The notes under the pieces are model-generated. The model saw only the letters and a list, made by a program, of their open reading frames with translations. It was not told the origin of the DNA and made no database searches. Below are positions 38,663 to 48,819 of a stretch of DNA of 64,000 nucleotides, piece by piece. The DNA is from Helicobacter sp. 11S03491-1 (lineage in GTDB: Bacteria > Campylobacterota > Campylobacteria > Campylobacterales > Helicobacteraceae): positions 62,001-126,000 of the forward strand of contig NZ_MLAO01000002.1 of NCBI RefSeq assembly GCF_002272835.1, in the 5' to 3' direction. The stretch's first letter is position 1. Each line of letters starts with the position of its first letter. The translations under genes were made by a program, and so were the position numbers.

Positions 38663-39097
38663 ATGAAAACCGTTCAATTACTCAAACAACTTCAGGCAGA
38701 TTCTATTGTGCTCTTTATGAAAATTCATAATTTTCATTGGAATGTGAGGGGTTCAGATTTTTACCACACTCACAAAGCAACAGAAGAGATTTATGAAAAA
38801 TTTGCTGATATGTTTGATGATCTTGCAGAGAGAATTGTCCAACTGGGCGATAAGCCGGTTACTACGCTTACAGAAGCTTTAAAAATTGCCCAAGTCAAAG
38901 AAGAAGCGCGAAGTGATTTTAAATCAAGTGATGTTTTTAAGGGTATTTTGGCTGATTATGAATATCTTGAAAAAGAATTTAAAAAACTTTCTGAACTTGC
39001 AGACAAAGATAATGACAAAGTAACAGCTGCTTATGCCGATGAGCAAAGCGCTCAATTACAAAAATCTATTTGGATGCTAAAAGCACATTTAGGTTAA
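38663..39097 (+). CDS. napA: Dps-family ferritin / neutrophil-activating protein NapA
   Basis: Dodecameric iron store that protects DNA and activates neutrophils in H. pylori. 144 residues with the Dps ferroxidase ligands H25, H37, D52 and E56 in [10 protein letters not shown] and [32 protein letters not shown] upstream of the ATG. A good intrinsic terminator follows. Confidence 0.97.
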   Translation: MKTVQLLKQLQADSIVLFMKIHNFHWNVRGSDFYHTHKATEEIYEKFADMFDDLAERIVQLGDKPVTTLTEALKIAQVKEEARSDFKSSDVFKGILADYEYLEKEFKKLSELADKDNDKVTAAYADEQSAQLQKSIWMLKAHLG

Positions 39098-39102
39098 TTT
39101 AT

Positions 39103-39126
39103 ATGGGGGTTTTCCCCTATTTTTTC
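39103..39126 (+). terminator. Intrinsic terminator of napA
   Basis: Stem ATGGGGG / CCCCTAT with a TTTT loop (7 pairs including one G-T), followed by a T-rich run (39120-39125). Confidence 0.8.
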
Positions 39127-39256
39127 TTTTATTTATTTCTTCTTGATGATATTATAAAGTTATTAAATTTTTAAAAAATATATTATAATTACCAAAAATT
39201 TAAAAAACTTAAGGATTCTTATCGTCAAGAATATATTTACTACACTTACATTATGT

Positions 39257-40501
39257 TTGTTTTTTATTGTTGGTTGCGCAAGTGCGCCAAAATATATCAA
39301 TAACTCAAAAAATTACACCTCAATTGGCATTGATTATCATGATATACAAGAGGTAGTCGATAAAAATGCAAAATCTTTACTCAAATCAAGATCTGTGCAG
39401 AAAATCCCGGAAGATAAGAGAATTTTGGCTATATCCGATATTATCAATGACACAAAAGACGATATTGATGTAGAACTCCTAAGCCGCAAACTGGCAACAA
39501 AAATCCGCAATGATGGTTTTATCCTGAGCGCGGCAATTTCAGGGAATGCTTTGAGTACTGATGAGATATTAAAAAGCACAAGAAACATAAGAAATAATGA
39601 AGAATTCAATCAAAAAACTATTGTCAATAAAGGAAATCTTATTGCCCCAAACTACTCACTTTCAGGTAAAATCATTCAACGCAGCAGAAATGTAGGTAAA
39701 AAAGAAAGGCTTGATTATTACTTTTTGCTTACACTTACAGATATTGCTACAGGTTTGGTTGTATGGGATAATGAAACGATTATATCAAAGGTAATTGACA
39801 AAAAAGAATTAGATCAATACGCAAATAACCCTCCTTCAAAAAGCCCTAAAACTTCAAATAAAGCTAAAGGTTTTTTCTCAAACTATCTTGTGATTGGTCT
39901 GGAGACTAGGTTAGTTAATTATGGAGGCATCAAAATCCCTTCTATTTCTTTAAAACCCTATGGTTATGGTAATTATATTGAGGGAGTTCCGGAAGGTTTA
40001 GATGATTCTAGCCGGCTAAGCCTTGATGTGAAACTTGGATACATGCTAAGTCTGAATGAATCGCTAGCCTTTCAATTCAATGCTTTGTATAGTTACTCAA
40101 GCTTAATAACAAAAAAGATTGATGTTTCTTATTACAGTTCTTGGAGGGATTCATACAAATTCAAAGACATAGGTCTTTGTATGGATTGTTCTGCTACTGC
40201 CGGAAGTCATAAGTTAGGCGGAGAATTACTACTCTTGGTTGAGCGTGGGATTACAAAGGGATTTTATGTGAGCGGAGGGTTATTAGCAGATATTTATTCT
40301 AACCTAAGGTTTGATATTCATGGCATTCATATTGAGCAAAAATTTAATAGTTTTTATCCGTTTGTTTCTCTTGGTTGGACATATTTTTATGACAAATTTG
40401 GAATCAATATTGGAACAAAATATGAATGGAGCGTAGATGATGAAAATTATTTTTCTCAAGGTTGGTCATTGCTAACATTAGGCTTGTTTTTAAAATTATA
40501 A
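39257..40501 (+). CDS. LpoB-like lipoprotein fused to a barrel-like C-terminal domain
   Basis: The first canonical start is TTG 39257, but a better lipoprotein signal (KNIFTTLTLCLFFIVGC) reads in frame from about 39221, with AAGGA at 39211-39215; only ATC or ATT is available there. After the lipid cysteine, about residues 15-185 match the PBP-activator LpoB family (ILAISDIINDTKDDIDVELLSRKLATKIRNDG; LTDIATGLVVWDNE). Residues about 205-414 are a separate domain of amphipathic, aromatic, glycine-rich strands (SLDVKLGYMLSLNESLAFQFN; YPFVSLGWTYFYDKFGINIGTKYEW) ending TLGLFLKL, like an outer-membrane barrel. E. coli LpoB is the first part alone. It may stimulate peptidoglycan synthase while integrated in the outer membrane. 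Function of the fusion is inference. Confidence 0.65.
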   Translation: MFFIVGCASAPKYINNSKNYTSIGIDYHDIQEVVDKNAKSLLKSRSVQKIPEDKRILAISDIINDTKDDIDVELLSRKLATKIRNDGFILSAAISGNALSTDEILKSTRNIRNNEEFNQKTIVNKGNLIAPNYSLSGKIIQRSRNVGKKERLDYYFLLTLTDIATGLVVWDNETIISKVIDKKELDQYANNPPSKSPKTSNKAKGFFSNYLVIGLETRLVNYGGIKIPSISLKPYGYGNYIEGVPEGLDDSSRLSLDVKLGYMLSLNESLAFQFNALYSYSSLITKKIDVSYYSSWRDSYKFKDIGLCMDCSATAGSHKLGGELLLLVERGITKGFYVSGGLLADIYSNLRFDIHGIHIEQKFNSFYPFVSLGWTYFYDKFGINIGTKYEWSVDDENYFSQGWSLLTLGLFLKL

Positions 40502-40573
40502 AATCTCTAAAATTTGCTTTTACTTCATAGCCGTAGCGATTGATTTAGTAATATGTTATCACTTTTATTGTGT

Positions 40574-40579
40574 TATAAT
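40574..40579 (+). promoter_or_regulatory. -10 box of hisD
   Basis: TATAAT 29 bases upstream of the hisD ATG at 40609. Confidence 0.5.
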
Positions 40580-40608
40580 AATCTAATAAGCTTAAATAGG
40601 GTGTGCTA

Positions 40609-41904
40609 ATGATAAGAATATTCAATACGGCTGATTTGGATTTTGAGGAGCAATTTAAGATCTTACTCAATAGAGGCAAGCTTGATATAAGAAATGTTAC
40701 TCAAAAAGTTCAAGGATTGCTTGATGAGGTATCTGAAAATGGTTTAAAAGCCATCTTGGAACATATTAGAAAGTTTGATGGCTGGAATCCTCAAACTATA
40801 CAAGATATTCAAATATCTCCAAAAATCTCTCAACAAGCTTATGAAAATCTGGATAAAGCAACCAAACAAGCTTTGCATACTGCTTATGACAGAATTTATG
40901 CTTTCCACTTAAAACAAAAATCCAAAACTTGGCTGGATTTTGAAGAAAATGGCACTATTTTGGGGCAAAAAATTACTCCCATGGACAGAGCGGGGCTTTA
41001 TATACCCGGTGGCAAGGCAGCTTATCCAAGCTCTTTATTGATGAATGCTATTCCTGCAATAGTTGCCGGTGTCAAAGAGATTGTCATCTCTACTCCAACT
41101 CCCCATAACCAACCCAATGAACTTCTACTGGCAGCAGCGCATTTATGCAAAATCCAAGAAATTTACAAGGTTGGTGGGGCAAGCGGGATTGCAATGATGG
41201 CTTATGGAATAGAAGGGATTAAAAAAGTTGATGTAATTACAGGACCGGGAAATATTTTTGTCGCTACTGCAAAAAAGCTTGTTTTTGGAGAAGTCTCCAT
41301 TGATATGATTGCCGGACCTAGTGAGATTGGAATTATTGCTGATGCATTTAGCAATCCAAGCTACATTGCTCATGATTTGCTTTCTCAAGCTGAGCATGAT
41401 GAGATGGCAAGCTCAATTTTGCTGACAACAAGCCACAAAATAGCCCAAGAAACAATTCATTATTTGTATGCTATTCTTCCTAAGCTGGGGCGTGAAAAAA
41501 TTGCCAAAGCAAGCATTGAAAATCGCGGAGTAATTATTGTTGCTAAGGATTTAAAAGAATGTATCGCTTTGAGCAATACATTTGCTTTTGAGCATTTGGA
41601 GATTTTGACGCAAAATCCTTTAGAAATACTGCCCCAAATCAAGCATGCAGGGGCAATATTTTTGGGTGAGAATACTCCTGAACCCATAGGAGATTATCTT
41701 GCAGGACCTAATCACACATTACCAACCGGTGGGGGCGCGAGATTTTTTTCTCCCTTGGGGGTTGAGCATTTTATGAAAAAAAGTTCTATTATTAGTTTTT
41801 CAAAACAAGCAATGATGGAATTAGGTAAAGAGTGTGCTATATTGGCACATATAGAAGGATTAGATGCCCATAAAGAAGCAGTTTTAGCTAGAATAAAGGA
41901 GTGA
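40609..41904 (+). CDS. hisD: Histidinol dehydrogenase
   Basis: Last two steps of histidine synthesis: L-histidinol to L-histidine with 2 NAD. The start is ATG 40609 (MIRIFNTAD) after AGGG; an upstream GTG in frame is less likely. 431 residues with GLYIPGGKAAYPSSLLM, VITGPGNIFVATAKK, SEIGIIADA, zinc/base residues in SQAEHDEMASS, and the C-terminal EH region (VEHFMKK). No other his genes are in the window. H. pylori lacks this pathway and has no gene here between napA and the DUF2018 gene. Confidence 0.97.
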   Translation: MIRIFNTADLDFEEQFKILLNRGKLDIRNVTQKVQGLLDEVSENGLKAILEHIRKFDGWNPQTIQDIQISPKISQQAYENLDKATKQALHTAYDRIYAFHLKQKSKTWLDFEENGTILGQKITPMDRAGLYIPGGKAAYPSSLLMNAIPAIVAGVKEIVISTPTPHNQPNELLLAAAHLCKIQEIYKVGGASGIAMMAYGIEGIKKVDVITGPGNIFVATAKKLVFGEVSIDMIAGPSEIGIIADAFSNPSYIAHDLLSQAEHDEMASSILLTTSHKIAQETIHYLYAILPKLGREKIAKASIENRGVIIVAKDLKECIALSNTFAFEHLEILTQNPLEILPQIKHAGAIFLGENTPEPIGDYLAGPNHTLPTGGGARFFSPLGVEHFMKKSSIISFSKQAMMELGKECAILAHIEGLDAHKEAVLARIKE

Positions 41905-41906
41905 TG

Positions 41907-42194
41907 ATGTGGGAAGAATTTGATGAATTGGAAGTTTTGGAAGGTGATCCTATCCAAAAGTGGAAAGATGTGGTTTTTAATGCAAGTAGAAAATTATCGG
42001 CTGATGAATTAGAAAAAATTCTTGAAATGCAAGCAATCTATGAAATTATTTTTGAAGAGCATGGGTTGGAGGGTAAATTAAGAGAATTTTATATCAGGCT
42101 TAAAGAAGATACCCTATTAGAGCAAAAACTAAAGCATCATAAAAATAATATCGCTATTGAATCTATGGCTAAAATCTTAAGTGAAAATGAATAG
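41907..42194 (+). CDS. DUF2018 family protein
   Basis: Small helical protein (95 residues from ATG 41907; GTG 41901 and ATG 41904 are in-frame alternatives). The sequence MWEEFDELEVLEGDPIQKWKDVVFNASRKLSADELEKILE matches the DUF2018 family, whose H. pylori member HP0242 is a structurally studied all-helical dimer with an entangled fold. Role unknown. It overlaps nothing essential but starts at the hisD stop and overlaps the next gene by 14 bases. Confidence 0.85.
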   Translation: MWEEFDELEVLEGDPIQKWKDVVFNASRKLSADELEKILEMQAIYEIIFEEHGLEGKLREFYIRLKEDTLLEQKLKHHKNNIAIESMAKILSENE

Positions 42195-42579
42195 ATTTTT
42201 ATTTTTATTTATTTTAAGTGTTTTTGTTTTGGCAAAAGAGCCTACTTGGACAATGAATAAAGATATTTATCTCAAAAAAGATGAACTTTATGAAGGTAGT
42301 ATCTATCAAAATCAACTTCAAAAACCTCTTTCTTTGAGATGGACATTGTATAAAAATCATGGACTTGTGGTTTATCTCAATTACGATAAGTTTCCTTATC
42401 AGTTTATTTTGTATCAAGATTATCAAAGAGATACCTTTAAGCTTGAATTATTTAAAGGAGACTCCCATCTTGGGAACGCTTATTTATTTATTTCGTTTAA
42501 AGATTATAATCAAAAGACAAATCAAGCTTTGTTGTGGTTGGGAATATCAGGGGATGCTCAATTTTTGCAAAAAAATTAG
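42181..42579 (+). CDS. Exported hypothetical protein (HP0241-like)
   Basis: 132 residues with a signal peptide (MKMNRFLFLFILSVFVLAKE, cut near residue 18) and a soluble beta-rich domain. I do not recognise a functional family. It holds the position of H. pylori HP0241, between the DUF2018 gene and the polyprenyl synthase. It overlaps DUF2018 by 14 bases, implying co-translation. Confidence 0.7.
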   Translation: MKMNRFLFLFILSVFVLAKEPTWTMNKDIYLKKDELYEGSIYQNQLQKPLSLRWTLYKNHGLVVYLNYDKFPYQFILYQDYQRDTFKLELFKGDSHLGNAYLFISFKDYNQKTNQALLWLGISGDAQFLQKN

Positions 42580-42588
42580 AGGGAAAGA

Positions 42589-43482
42589 ATGTTAGAAAAA
42601 ATTCGAGAAAAAATACAAAGCTTTATTGATGAACTCCATCATCCGGACATCAGTCATCTTGCTTCCAAAATAACTTCAGGCAAGATGTTAAGAAGCAAGC
42701 TTGTTTTAGCTATTTGCCCCAGTCATCATGCTTTGATTGATTTATGCGCTATTATTGAGATGATTCAAAGTGCTTCTTTGCTTCATGATGATGTTATTGA
42801 TGCTTCCGATATACGCAGAGGAAACCCTTCAGTGAATGCGATTTTTGGGAATAAAAACTCAATCATGTTGGGAGATGTTTTTTATGCTAAAGCATTTTTT
42901 GAACTCACAAAATTAGACATTAGGATTGCCCAAAGTATTTCTAATGCTGTTATTGAGCTTTCAAGAGGAGAAATTAGTGATGTTTTTATGGCAGAAAGTT
43001 TCAACACAGATAAAGCAAAATATTTTCAAATGCTCCAAGATAAAACAGCATCTTTGATTGCTGCTAGTGCTGAATGTGGCGCTATTTTAGCAGGATTAGA
43101 CAGTCAAAAATATAAAGAATATGGGAAAAATTTAGGGATTGCATTTCAAATTGTTGATGATTTATTAGATATTACTCAAGAAGCTTGTAAGCTTGGCAAA
43201 CCTGCAATGAGTGATTTCAAAGAAGGCAAAACAACGCTTCCTTATATTTATTTGTATGAAGTCCTTCCATTAAGCGAAAGAAAAATTCTTATTTCTTATT
43301 TTAAAAAAGATAAAATAGAGGCTTATAAATGGTTAAAAGAATATTTTGATAAATATCATATTATTCCTCTTGTGGTTGCAGAAGCTAGAAAATATGGGGA
43401 TTTGGCTATTGCTTCTATCAAAAATGAAAATAATCATTTGCTTGAAGAAGTAGTTAAAACAATGATATATAGGGAGTTTTAA
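42589..43482 (+). CDS. ispB: Polyprenyl (octaprenyl) diphosphate synthase
   Basis: Chain-elongating prenyltransferase, probably for the menaquinone side chain. 297 residues with the first Asp-rich motif LLHDDVIDASDIRRGNPS, the second FQIVDDLLDI, and KMLRSKLV near the N-terminus. Overlaps hemA by one base (TAATG). Chain length cannot be told from sequence. Confidence 0.9.
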   Translation: MLEKIREKIQSFIDELHHPDISHLASKITSGKMLRSKLVLAICPSHHALIDLCAIIEMIQSASLLHDDVIDASDIRRGNPSVNAIFGNKNSIMLGDVFYAKAFFELTKLDIRIAQSISNAVIELSRGEISDVFMAESFNTDKAKYFQMLQDKTASLIAASAECGAILAGLDSQKYKEYGKNLGIAFQIVDDLLDITQEACKLGKPAMSDFKEGKTTLPYIYLYEVLPLSERKILISYFKKDKIEAYKWLKEYFDKYHIIPLVVAEARKYGDLAIASIKNENNHLLEEVVKTMIYREF

Positions 43483-44810
43483 TGGATAACGAAAGTGGCT
43501 ATTTAGCTATTAGTTTTTCACATAAAAATACGCAAATACAAATGAGAGAAAAACTAGCTTTTAATTCTGCTGAGAGCACTAAAAGTTTTTTGCAAACAAT
43601 AAAAACTCAAAATACTCATACCCAAGAAATAATTTTACTCTCTACTTGCAATCGTGTTGAAATCTATATCTATACTCTCCATCCTCAAAATACAAAAGAT
43701 TTTGTAATTTCCTTGCTTGCACAGATAAAAAATATTGATTTGCCCACTTTGGAGACAATAGCAGATGTTTATGTCAATCAAGGAGCTGTACATCATATTT
43801 TTTGTGTTGCAAGCAGTTTAGATAGTATTGTTGTGGGAGAGACACAAATTGGAGGACAACTTAAAAGTGCCTATAAATTTTGTTTTGATAATAATTTTTG
43901 TGGCAAAAATTTAACAAGATTAGTTCATTTTGCGTTTCGATGCGCTGCGGAAGTGCGAAATTCTACTCAAATTTCTCAAAATGCCATTTCTGTTGCTTCT
44001 GTAGCGGTTAAAGAGGCAAATACTCTTTTTGAACAACATGGGATTGAATGTAAAATTGCTATTGTAGTTGGTGTGGGTGAAATGGGGATCCTAACAAGCA
44101 AACATTTGCTGCATTGCGGGTATAAGATTTTGTTGTTAAATCGCAACAAACAAAAAGCTGTTACATTGGCAAACGAGCTTAATAGCGAATATGGAGAAAT
44201 GGTAGAGGTAAGGAATTTTTCTGAATTATCTACGTTAATCAATCAACATATTCTTTTGTTTTCTGCGACATCTGCGCCTTATCCTATTATCCATCAGCCC
44301 ATGGTAGAGCTTACAGATTTTAAGAGATTTTGGTTTGATTTGGCAGTTCCTAGGGATATTCAAAAGCCAAATATAGATAATATCGTTTTATTTGGGGTTG
44401 ATGATTTGCAAGAGGTTGTGTGCCAAAATCTTGCCAGCAGAAGGAAAAACACCACAAAAGCTTATGAAATTGTAGGGACTTATACATTAGAGTTTTTTAG
44501 ATGGCTTCAAACTCTAGGCGTAGAGCCTCTGATTAAAAAGATTCGAGAATTCGCTAAAGAAGCCTCTTTGAAAGAACTTGATCGTGCTATAAAGAAGGGT
44601 TTTTTGCCCCAAGAATATGAAGATAGTGTGGCAAAAATTCTCCATAATGCTTTTAATGTTTTTTTGCATAAGCCTACTATTAATATTAAGAAATTTGCAG
44701 ACAAAGAAGATGCAGATCCAATCATTGAGGCAATCAAAGCAGTCTTTGATATTGATGATGTGATGCTTATCAATCGTTATAAGTGTGAATATGATACGAC
44801 TTTAAATTAA
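43482..44810 (+). CDS. hemA: Glutamyl-tRNA reductase
   Basis: First committed step of C5-type haem synthesis: reduces glutamyl-tRNA(Glu) to glutamate-1-semialdehyde with NADPH. 442 residues; catalytic cysteine C56 in LLSTCNRVEIY, VVGETQIGGQLKSAY, NADPH-binding VVGVGEMG, and the conserved NRNKQKA. In an operon with ispB, proS and hemC. Confidence 0.97.
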   Translation: MDNESGYLAISFSHKNTQIQMREKLAFNSAESTKSFLQTIKTQNTHTQEIILLSTCNRVEIYIYTLHPQNTKDFVISLLAQIKNIDLPTLETIADVYVNQGAVHHIFCVASSLDSIVVGETQIGGQLKSAYKFCFDNNFCGKNLTRLVHFAFRCAAEVRNSTQISQNAISVASVAVKEANTLFEQHGIECKIAIVVGVGEMGILTSKHLLHCGYKILLLNRNKQKAVTLANELNSEYGEMVEVRNFSELSTLINQHILLFSATSAPYPIIHQPMVELTDFKRFWFDLAVPRDIQKPNIDNIVLFGVDDLQEVVCQNLASRRKNTTKAYEIVGTYTLEFFRWLQTLGVEPLIKKIREFAKEASLKELDRAIKKGFLPQEYEDSVAKILHNAFNVFLHKPTINIKKFADKEDADPIIEAIKAVFDIDDVMLINRYKCEYDTTLN

Positions 44811-44822
44811 GAAAGGAAATTT

Positions 44823-46571
44823 ATGTTATTTTCTAAGATGTTTATCCCTACAACGAAAGAAACCCCTAAAGATGCCCTTTTGAAAAGTCATCAGTTTTTG
44901 ATACGTGGGGGTTATATTCACCAAATTGGTAGCGGGATTTATAATTTTTTACCACTTGGAAAAAAGGTTTTAGATAAAATCACACAAATTATTAGATACG
45001 AACTTAATCAATCGGGCGCTCAAGAGATTTTAATGGGTTTTGTTGTACCTGCAGAACTTTGGAAAGAGAGTGGGCGATATGAAAAATATGGCAAAGAACT
45101 TCTAAGATTCCAAGATAGAAAAGAAAATGAGTTTGTTTTGGGACCTACTCATGAGGAGAGTGTAGTAGAAATTGCTAAGGCTTATATTAAAAGTTACAAA
45201 CAACTCCCTGTTAATCTCTATCAAATTCATACTAAATTTCGCGATGAACTTAGACCCAGATTTGGGTTAATGAGGGGTAGAGAATTTATCATGAAAGATG
45301 CCTATAGTTTTCACTCAGACAGACAAGATTTAGATAGAGAATTTGATTTGATGGAACAAACTTATAAAAAAATATTTCAAACCCTAAAACTTGATTTTAG
45401 AATTGTAGATGCTGATAGCGGGGCTATTGGAGGGAGTGGGAGTAAAGAATTCATGGTATTAGCTGAATGTGGAGAAGATACAATTGCTGTGTGTAATCAT
45501 TGTGATTATGCTTCTAATATTGAGGCTGCTATTCGTGCTAAACGTCATGAACCCCAAGATTTTCCAAAAGCTGTTTTTGCAAAATTCCATACCCCAAAAA
45601 TCAATACTATCCAAAAACTTTCTGAATTTTTTAAGACAGATCCATTCTGGACTCTAAAAGTCGTCATAAGGAAAGCCATATTTGATAGTACTTCTAATAA
45701 GCCTGATGAGTTGGTTTATTTTTTCTTGCGTGGAGATGATGAGTTAGAAATTACCAAAGCTTTGAATGCTATTAATAAGATTGGCGCTAATGCTTTAGAA
45801 CTTACAGATGCAAGTGTTGAAGAAATTGTAGCTGTAGGATTGAAACCGGGCTTTATTGGACCTTATGCTTTGAGAAATATCACCAATGCCAATTATATTA
45901 TTTTTGATATTGATTTAAAAGAGGAGCAGAATTTGATTTGTCCGGCCAATGAAGAGGATTATCATTTTGTTGGCGTAGATTTGGGTTTGTTTGAAGGCTT
46001 GGTTTATGAAGATATCACAAAAGTCAAAGAAGGGGATAAATGTGCATATTGTGGGGGTGAGCTTAGTTATAAAAAAGGGATAGAAGTAGGGCATATTTTT
46101 AAATTAGGGCAGAAATATTCCAGAGCATTAGGGGCTAATTTTCTTGATAAAGATGGTAAAAATATTCCCTTAGAAATGGGGTGTTATGGGATTGGGGTTA
46201 CTCGTTTGCTTCCGGCTATTTTAGAGCAAAAAAGTGATCTCAAAGGTTGTATTTGGACAAAACCAAGCGCACCTTTTGATATAAGTATTATCATTTCTAA
46301 TACAAAAGATGAAGAACAAGTCTTCTATGCCCAAGAGGTTTATAGAGATTTGTTATCCGATCATATAGATGTTTTGTTAGACGATAGGGATTTGAGATTT
46401 GGCATAAAAATGGCAGATTTTGAGCTCATAGGTTCTACTTATGCCCTTATTATTGGAAAAAGTCTCCAAGAGGGCAAAGTTGAACTTATCAATAGAGAAA
46501 ACTTGGAAAAAAAAGAATTAGAATGTAAAAATTTATCTATACAACTCGTTGAAATTTTAAAACGAGATTGA
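44823..46571 (+). CDS. proS: Prolyl-tRNA synthetase (bacterial type)
   Basis: Class II aminoacyl-tRNA synthetase, 582 residues, with motif 1 around [22 protein letters not shown], motif 2 [26 protein letters not shown], and motif 3 [20 protein letters not shown]. The bacterial editing domain (about 225-395) is present. GAAAGGAAAT precedes the ATG. Confidence 0.98.
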   Translation: MLFSKMFIPTTKETPKDALLKSHQFLIRGGYIHQIGSGIYNFLPLGKKVLDKITQIIRYELNQSGAQEILMGFVVPAELWKESGRYEKYGKELLRFQDRKENEFVLGPTHEESVVEIAKAYIKSYKQLPVNLYQIHTKFRDELRPRFGLMRGREFIMKDAYSFHSDRQDLDREFDLMEQTYKKIFQTLKLDFRIVDADSGAIGGSGSKEFMVLAECGEDTIAVCNHCDYASNIEAAIRAKRHEPQDFPKAVFAKFHTPKINTIQKLSEFFKTDPFWTLKVVIRKAIFDSTSNKPDELVYFFLRGDDELEITKALNAINKIGANALELTDASVEEIVAVGLKPGFIGPYALRNITNANYIIFDIDLKEEQNLICPANEEDYHFVGVDLGLFEGLVYEDITKVKEGDKCAYCGGELSYKKGIEVGHIFKLGQKYSRALGANFLDKDGKNIPLEMGCYGIGVTRLLPAILEQKSDLKGCIWTKPSAPFDISIIISNTKDEEQVFYAQEVYRDLLSDHIDVLLDDRDLRFGIKMADFELIGSTYALIIGKSLQEGKVELINRENLEKKELECKNLSIQLVEILKRD

Positions 46572-46572
46572 T

Positions 46573-46995
46573 ATGCCCTTTTTATATTTTGTAGGCATAT
46601 TGTATTTGATATTTGAATTTCTAGGGATTGGTTTTTTTGTCAAAGAATGGGGGATATGGCTGTTTTTATTAGAAGTGATTATAAGTGGTTTTACAGGTAT
46701 TTTGATTTTGGCTAACATGAATATTTCTAGCGATCTTTATGGGCTTTTGAAAGGTAAAATTACATCAGGATCTTTAATTGGAGGTAATATCGCTCGTTTT
46801 ATCGGGGCTATATTTTTGATACTACCCGGAATTTTGAGTGATATTTTTGGAATTATTTTAGAAATCATCGCGTTTTTTATGTTACGTTATGGTTTTTTGG
46901 GCAAAACATCTCATTTTTCACAATCTTGCGACCCAAAGACTCAAGATGATGAAGTTATTGATGTAGAGATCATTGATGATATAAAAAATCATTAA
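46573..46995 (+). CDS. FxsA-family membrane protein
   Basis: 140 residues with membrane segments at about 3-20, 26-48 and 78-105 and a hydrophilic tail. [34 protein letters not shown] and [13 protein letters not shown] match FxsA. Function unclear (E. coli FxsA relieves phage F exclusion). It starts 1 base past the proS stop. Confidence 0.85.
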   Translation: MPFLYFVGILYLIFEFLGIGFFVKEWGIWLFLLEVIISGFTGILILANMNISSDLYGLLKGKITSGSLIGGNIARFIGAIFLILPGILSDIFGIILEIIAFFMLRYGFLGKTSHFSQSCDPKTQDDEVIDVEIIDDIKNH

Positions 46996-47005
46996 AGGAG
47001 AAAAA

Positions 47006-47944
47006 GTGGGAAAGCTGGTTATAGGAACGAGAGGAAGTGTATTGGCTTTGTGGCAGGCTAAATATATTCAAAGTAGGCTGGAGAAAGAATTGGGGATTTT
47101 AAGTGAGCTTCAAATTGTGAAGACAAAAGGAGATAAAATTTTAGACGTCCCTTTGGCAAAAATTGGAGGCAAGGGATTATTTACTAAAGAGTTAGAAGAG
47201 TTGCTTTTAGAGGGAAAAATTGATTTGGCTGTTCATTCCCTCAAAGATGTGCCTGTTGATTTTGTATCCGGATTAGGGCTTGCTTGTATTACTCAACGTG
47301 AGGATATAAGAGATTGTTTTTTGAGTCAAAAATATAAAGAATTCAGAGATTTGCCAAAAGGTGCGAAAGTAGGGACAACTTCTTTGAGACGATCCATGCA
47401 GCTTAAGGCGTTAAGATTTGATTTGGATACACAAAGTCTGCGAGGCAATGTGCAAACAAGACTCAAAAAACTTCAAGATGGTGAATTTGATGCCATTATT
47501 TTGGCAAAAGCAGGCGTTAATCGCTTGGGAATAGATTCTCATCAGATAACCTATATTACTCCCTTATCACAAGAGATGATGATACCGGCGATGGGGCAGG
47601 GAGCTTTGGGTGTAGAAATGAGAGAGGATCATCAAAAGTTTGCATTGTTAAAAAAACTTAATGATGAGCCTACAAGTATATGTTGTAATGCTGAGCGTTT
47701 ATTTGTGAAGATTTTAGAAGGAGGGTGTCAAGTCCCTATAGGAGTAAATGCAAAAATCACTGATAACAAAATTTATTTGAGTGCTGTTGTAGGGCTTCCT
47801 GATGGTAGCAAAATTTTGAGGGATTGTATTGATGGGAATATTTATGAAGGGGAATATTTGGCTAATGTTTTAGCCCAAAGATTTATTCAAAATGATGCAA
47901 AAGAATTATTGCAAAAAGCACAAAAAATGATTTTCGGAGATTGA
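47006..47944 (+). CDS. hemC: Hydroxymethylbilane synthase (porphobilinogen deaminase)
   Basis: Joins four porphobilinogens into hydroxymethylbilane. 312 residues. The GTG start at 47006 follows AAAGGAG. Cofactor-attaching cysteine C241 in [12 protein letters not shown] and catalytic D81 in HSLKDVPV are present. Operon with hemA upstream. Confidence 0.97.
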   Translation: MGKLVIGTRGSVLALWQAKYIQSRLEKELGILSELQIVKTKGDKILDVPLAKIGGKGLFTKELEELLLEGKIDLAVHSLKDVPVDFVSGLGLACITQREDIRDCFLSQKYKEFRDLPKGAKVGTTSLRRSMQLKALRFDLDTQSLRGNVQTRLKKLQDGEFDAIILAKAGVNRLGIDSHQITYITPLSQEMMIPAMGQGALGVEMREDHQKFALLKKLNDEPTSICCNAERLFVKILEGGCQVPIGVNAKITDNKIYLSAVVGLPDGSKILRDCIDGNIYEGEYLANVLAQRFIQNDAKELLQKAQKMIFGD

Positions 47945-47945
47945 T

Positions 47946-48554
47946 TTGAAACTTAAAGGTCTTTATGGGATTAGTGATGATCTTCTCACTCCTTCTGAAA
48001 AAATTTTTGAAATGTTATATCAGGCTATTTTGGGAGGATTAAAAATTTTTCAACTTAGGGATAAAATTCAAAGTGATACAGCCCTTCTTGAATTGGCAAT
48101 AAAAATTCGTGATTTTTGTTTTCAAAATGATGTTTTGTTTGTGATAAATGATAGGGTTGAATTAGCGATTAAAATAAATGCTCCTGCCCTTCATATTGGG
48201 AGTGAGGATTGTTCTTTGTTGGAAGCTAAAAGACACTTTAAAGGCAAGATTGGCGTGTCTTGCTATGACAGATTGGATTTAGCACTCCAAGCACAAAAAA
48301 ATGGAGCCAATTATGTGGCATTTGGAGCGTTTTTTGCCTCTCAAACAAAACCTGAAGCTAAAAAAATACCCTTAGATATCCTTAAAGAAGCTAAAAAAAT
48401 ATTAAAAATTCCTATTTGCGCTATTGGGGGGATTGATTGCCAAAATGCTATTGAACTTAAACAAGCAGATATGATAGCTGTTATTGGAGGTCTTTGGAGG
48501 GGAAATGTTCAAAAAAATGCGCAATTACTATTAAAAAATTGGCAAGAAAAATAA
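47946..48554 (+). CDS. thiE: Thiamine-phosphate synthase
   Basis: Condenses the thiazole and pyrimidine halves of thiamine. 202 residues; TTG start 1 base after hemC. TIM-barrel motifs: FQLRDK, FVINDRVELAIKINAPALHIGSED, KIGVSCYD, NYVAFGAFFASQTKP, and IPICAIGGIDCQNAIELKQADMIAVIGGLW. A hairpin overlaps its stop. Confidence 0.93.
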   Translation: MKLKGLYGISDDLLTPSEKIFEMLYQAILGGLKIFQLRDKIQSDTALLELAIKIRDFCFQNDVLFVINDRVELAIKINAPALHIGSEDCSLLEAKRHFKGKIGVSCYDRLDLALQAQKNGANYVAFGAFFASQTKPEAKKIPLDILKEAKKILKIPICAIGGIDCQNAIELKQADMIAVIGGLWRGNVQKNAQLLLKNWQEK

Positions 48555-48566
48555 TTCTCTTGCCAA
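48539..48566. terminator. Hairpin at thiE stop, between convergent genes
   Basis: TTGGCAAGA / TCTTGCCAA, 9 perfect base pairs with a 10-base loop, overlaps the thiE stop and precedes the convergent RRM gene. Probable bidirectional terminator. Confidence 0.6.
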
Positions 48567-48573
48567 ATTAAAC

Positions 48574-48819
48574 TTATCTTTTAGGATTAGCTTCATTTAC
48601 TCTAATTGTTCTGCCCATAAAATCTGTTTCATTAAGAGAGCTGATAGCTTTCAAAGCTTGTGCATCTTCCATTTCTACAAAACCAAAACCTTTTGCTCTA
48701 TCTGTTTCTCTATCACTAATAAGCTTGACAGAAACTACGTTGCCATATTTGCTAAAGAGTTCTTTAACATCCTCGCTAGTGGCATTATAAGCGAGATTTC
48801 CTACATAAATACTTTTCAA
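48574..48819 (-). CDS. RRM-type RNA-binding protein
   Basis: 81 residues from TTG 48819 (KSIYVGNLAYNATSEDV), which has GGAG at the right distance; the in-frame extension upstream has no domain. A single RRM with RNP2 (SIYVGNL) and RNP1 (KGFGFVEM). Resembles H. pylori HP0827. Probably a cold-shock/RNA chaperone type protein. Confidence 0.92.
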   Translation of the reverse strand: MKSIYVGNLAYNATSEDVKELFSKYGNVVSVKLISDRETDRAKGFGFVEMEDAQALKAISSLNETDFMGRTIRVNEANPKR

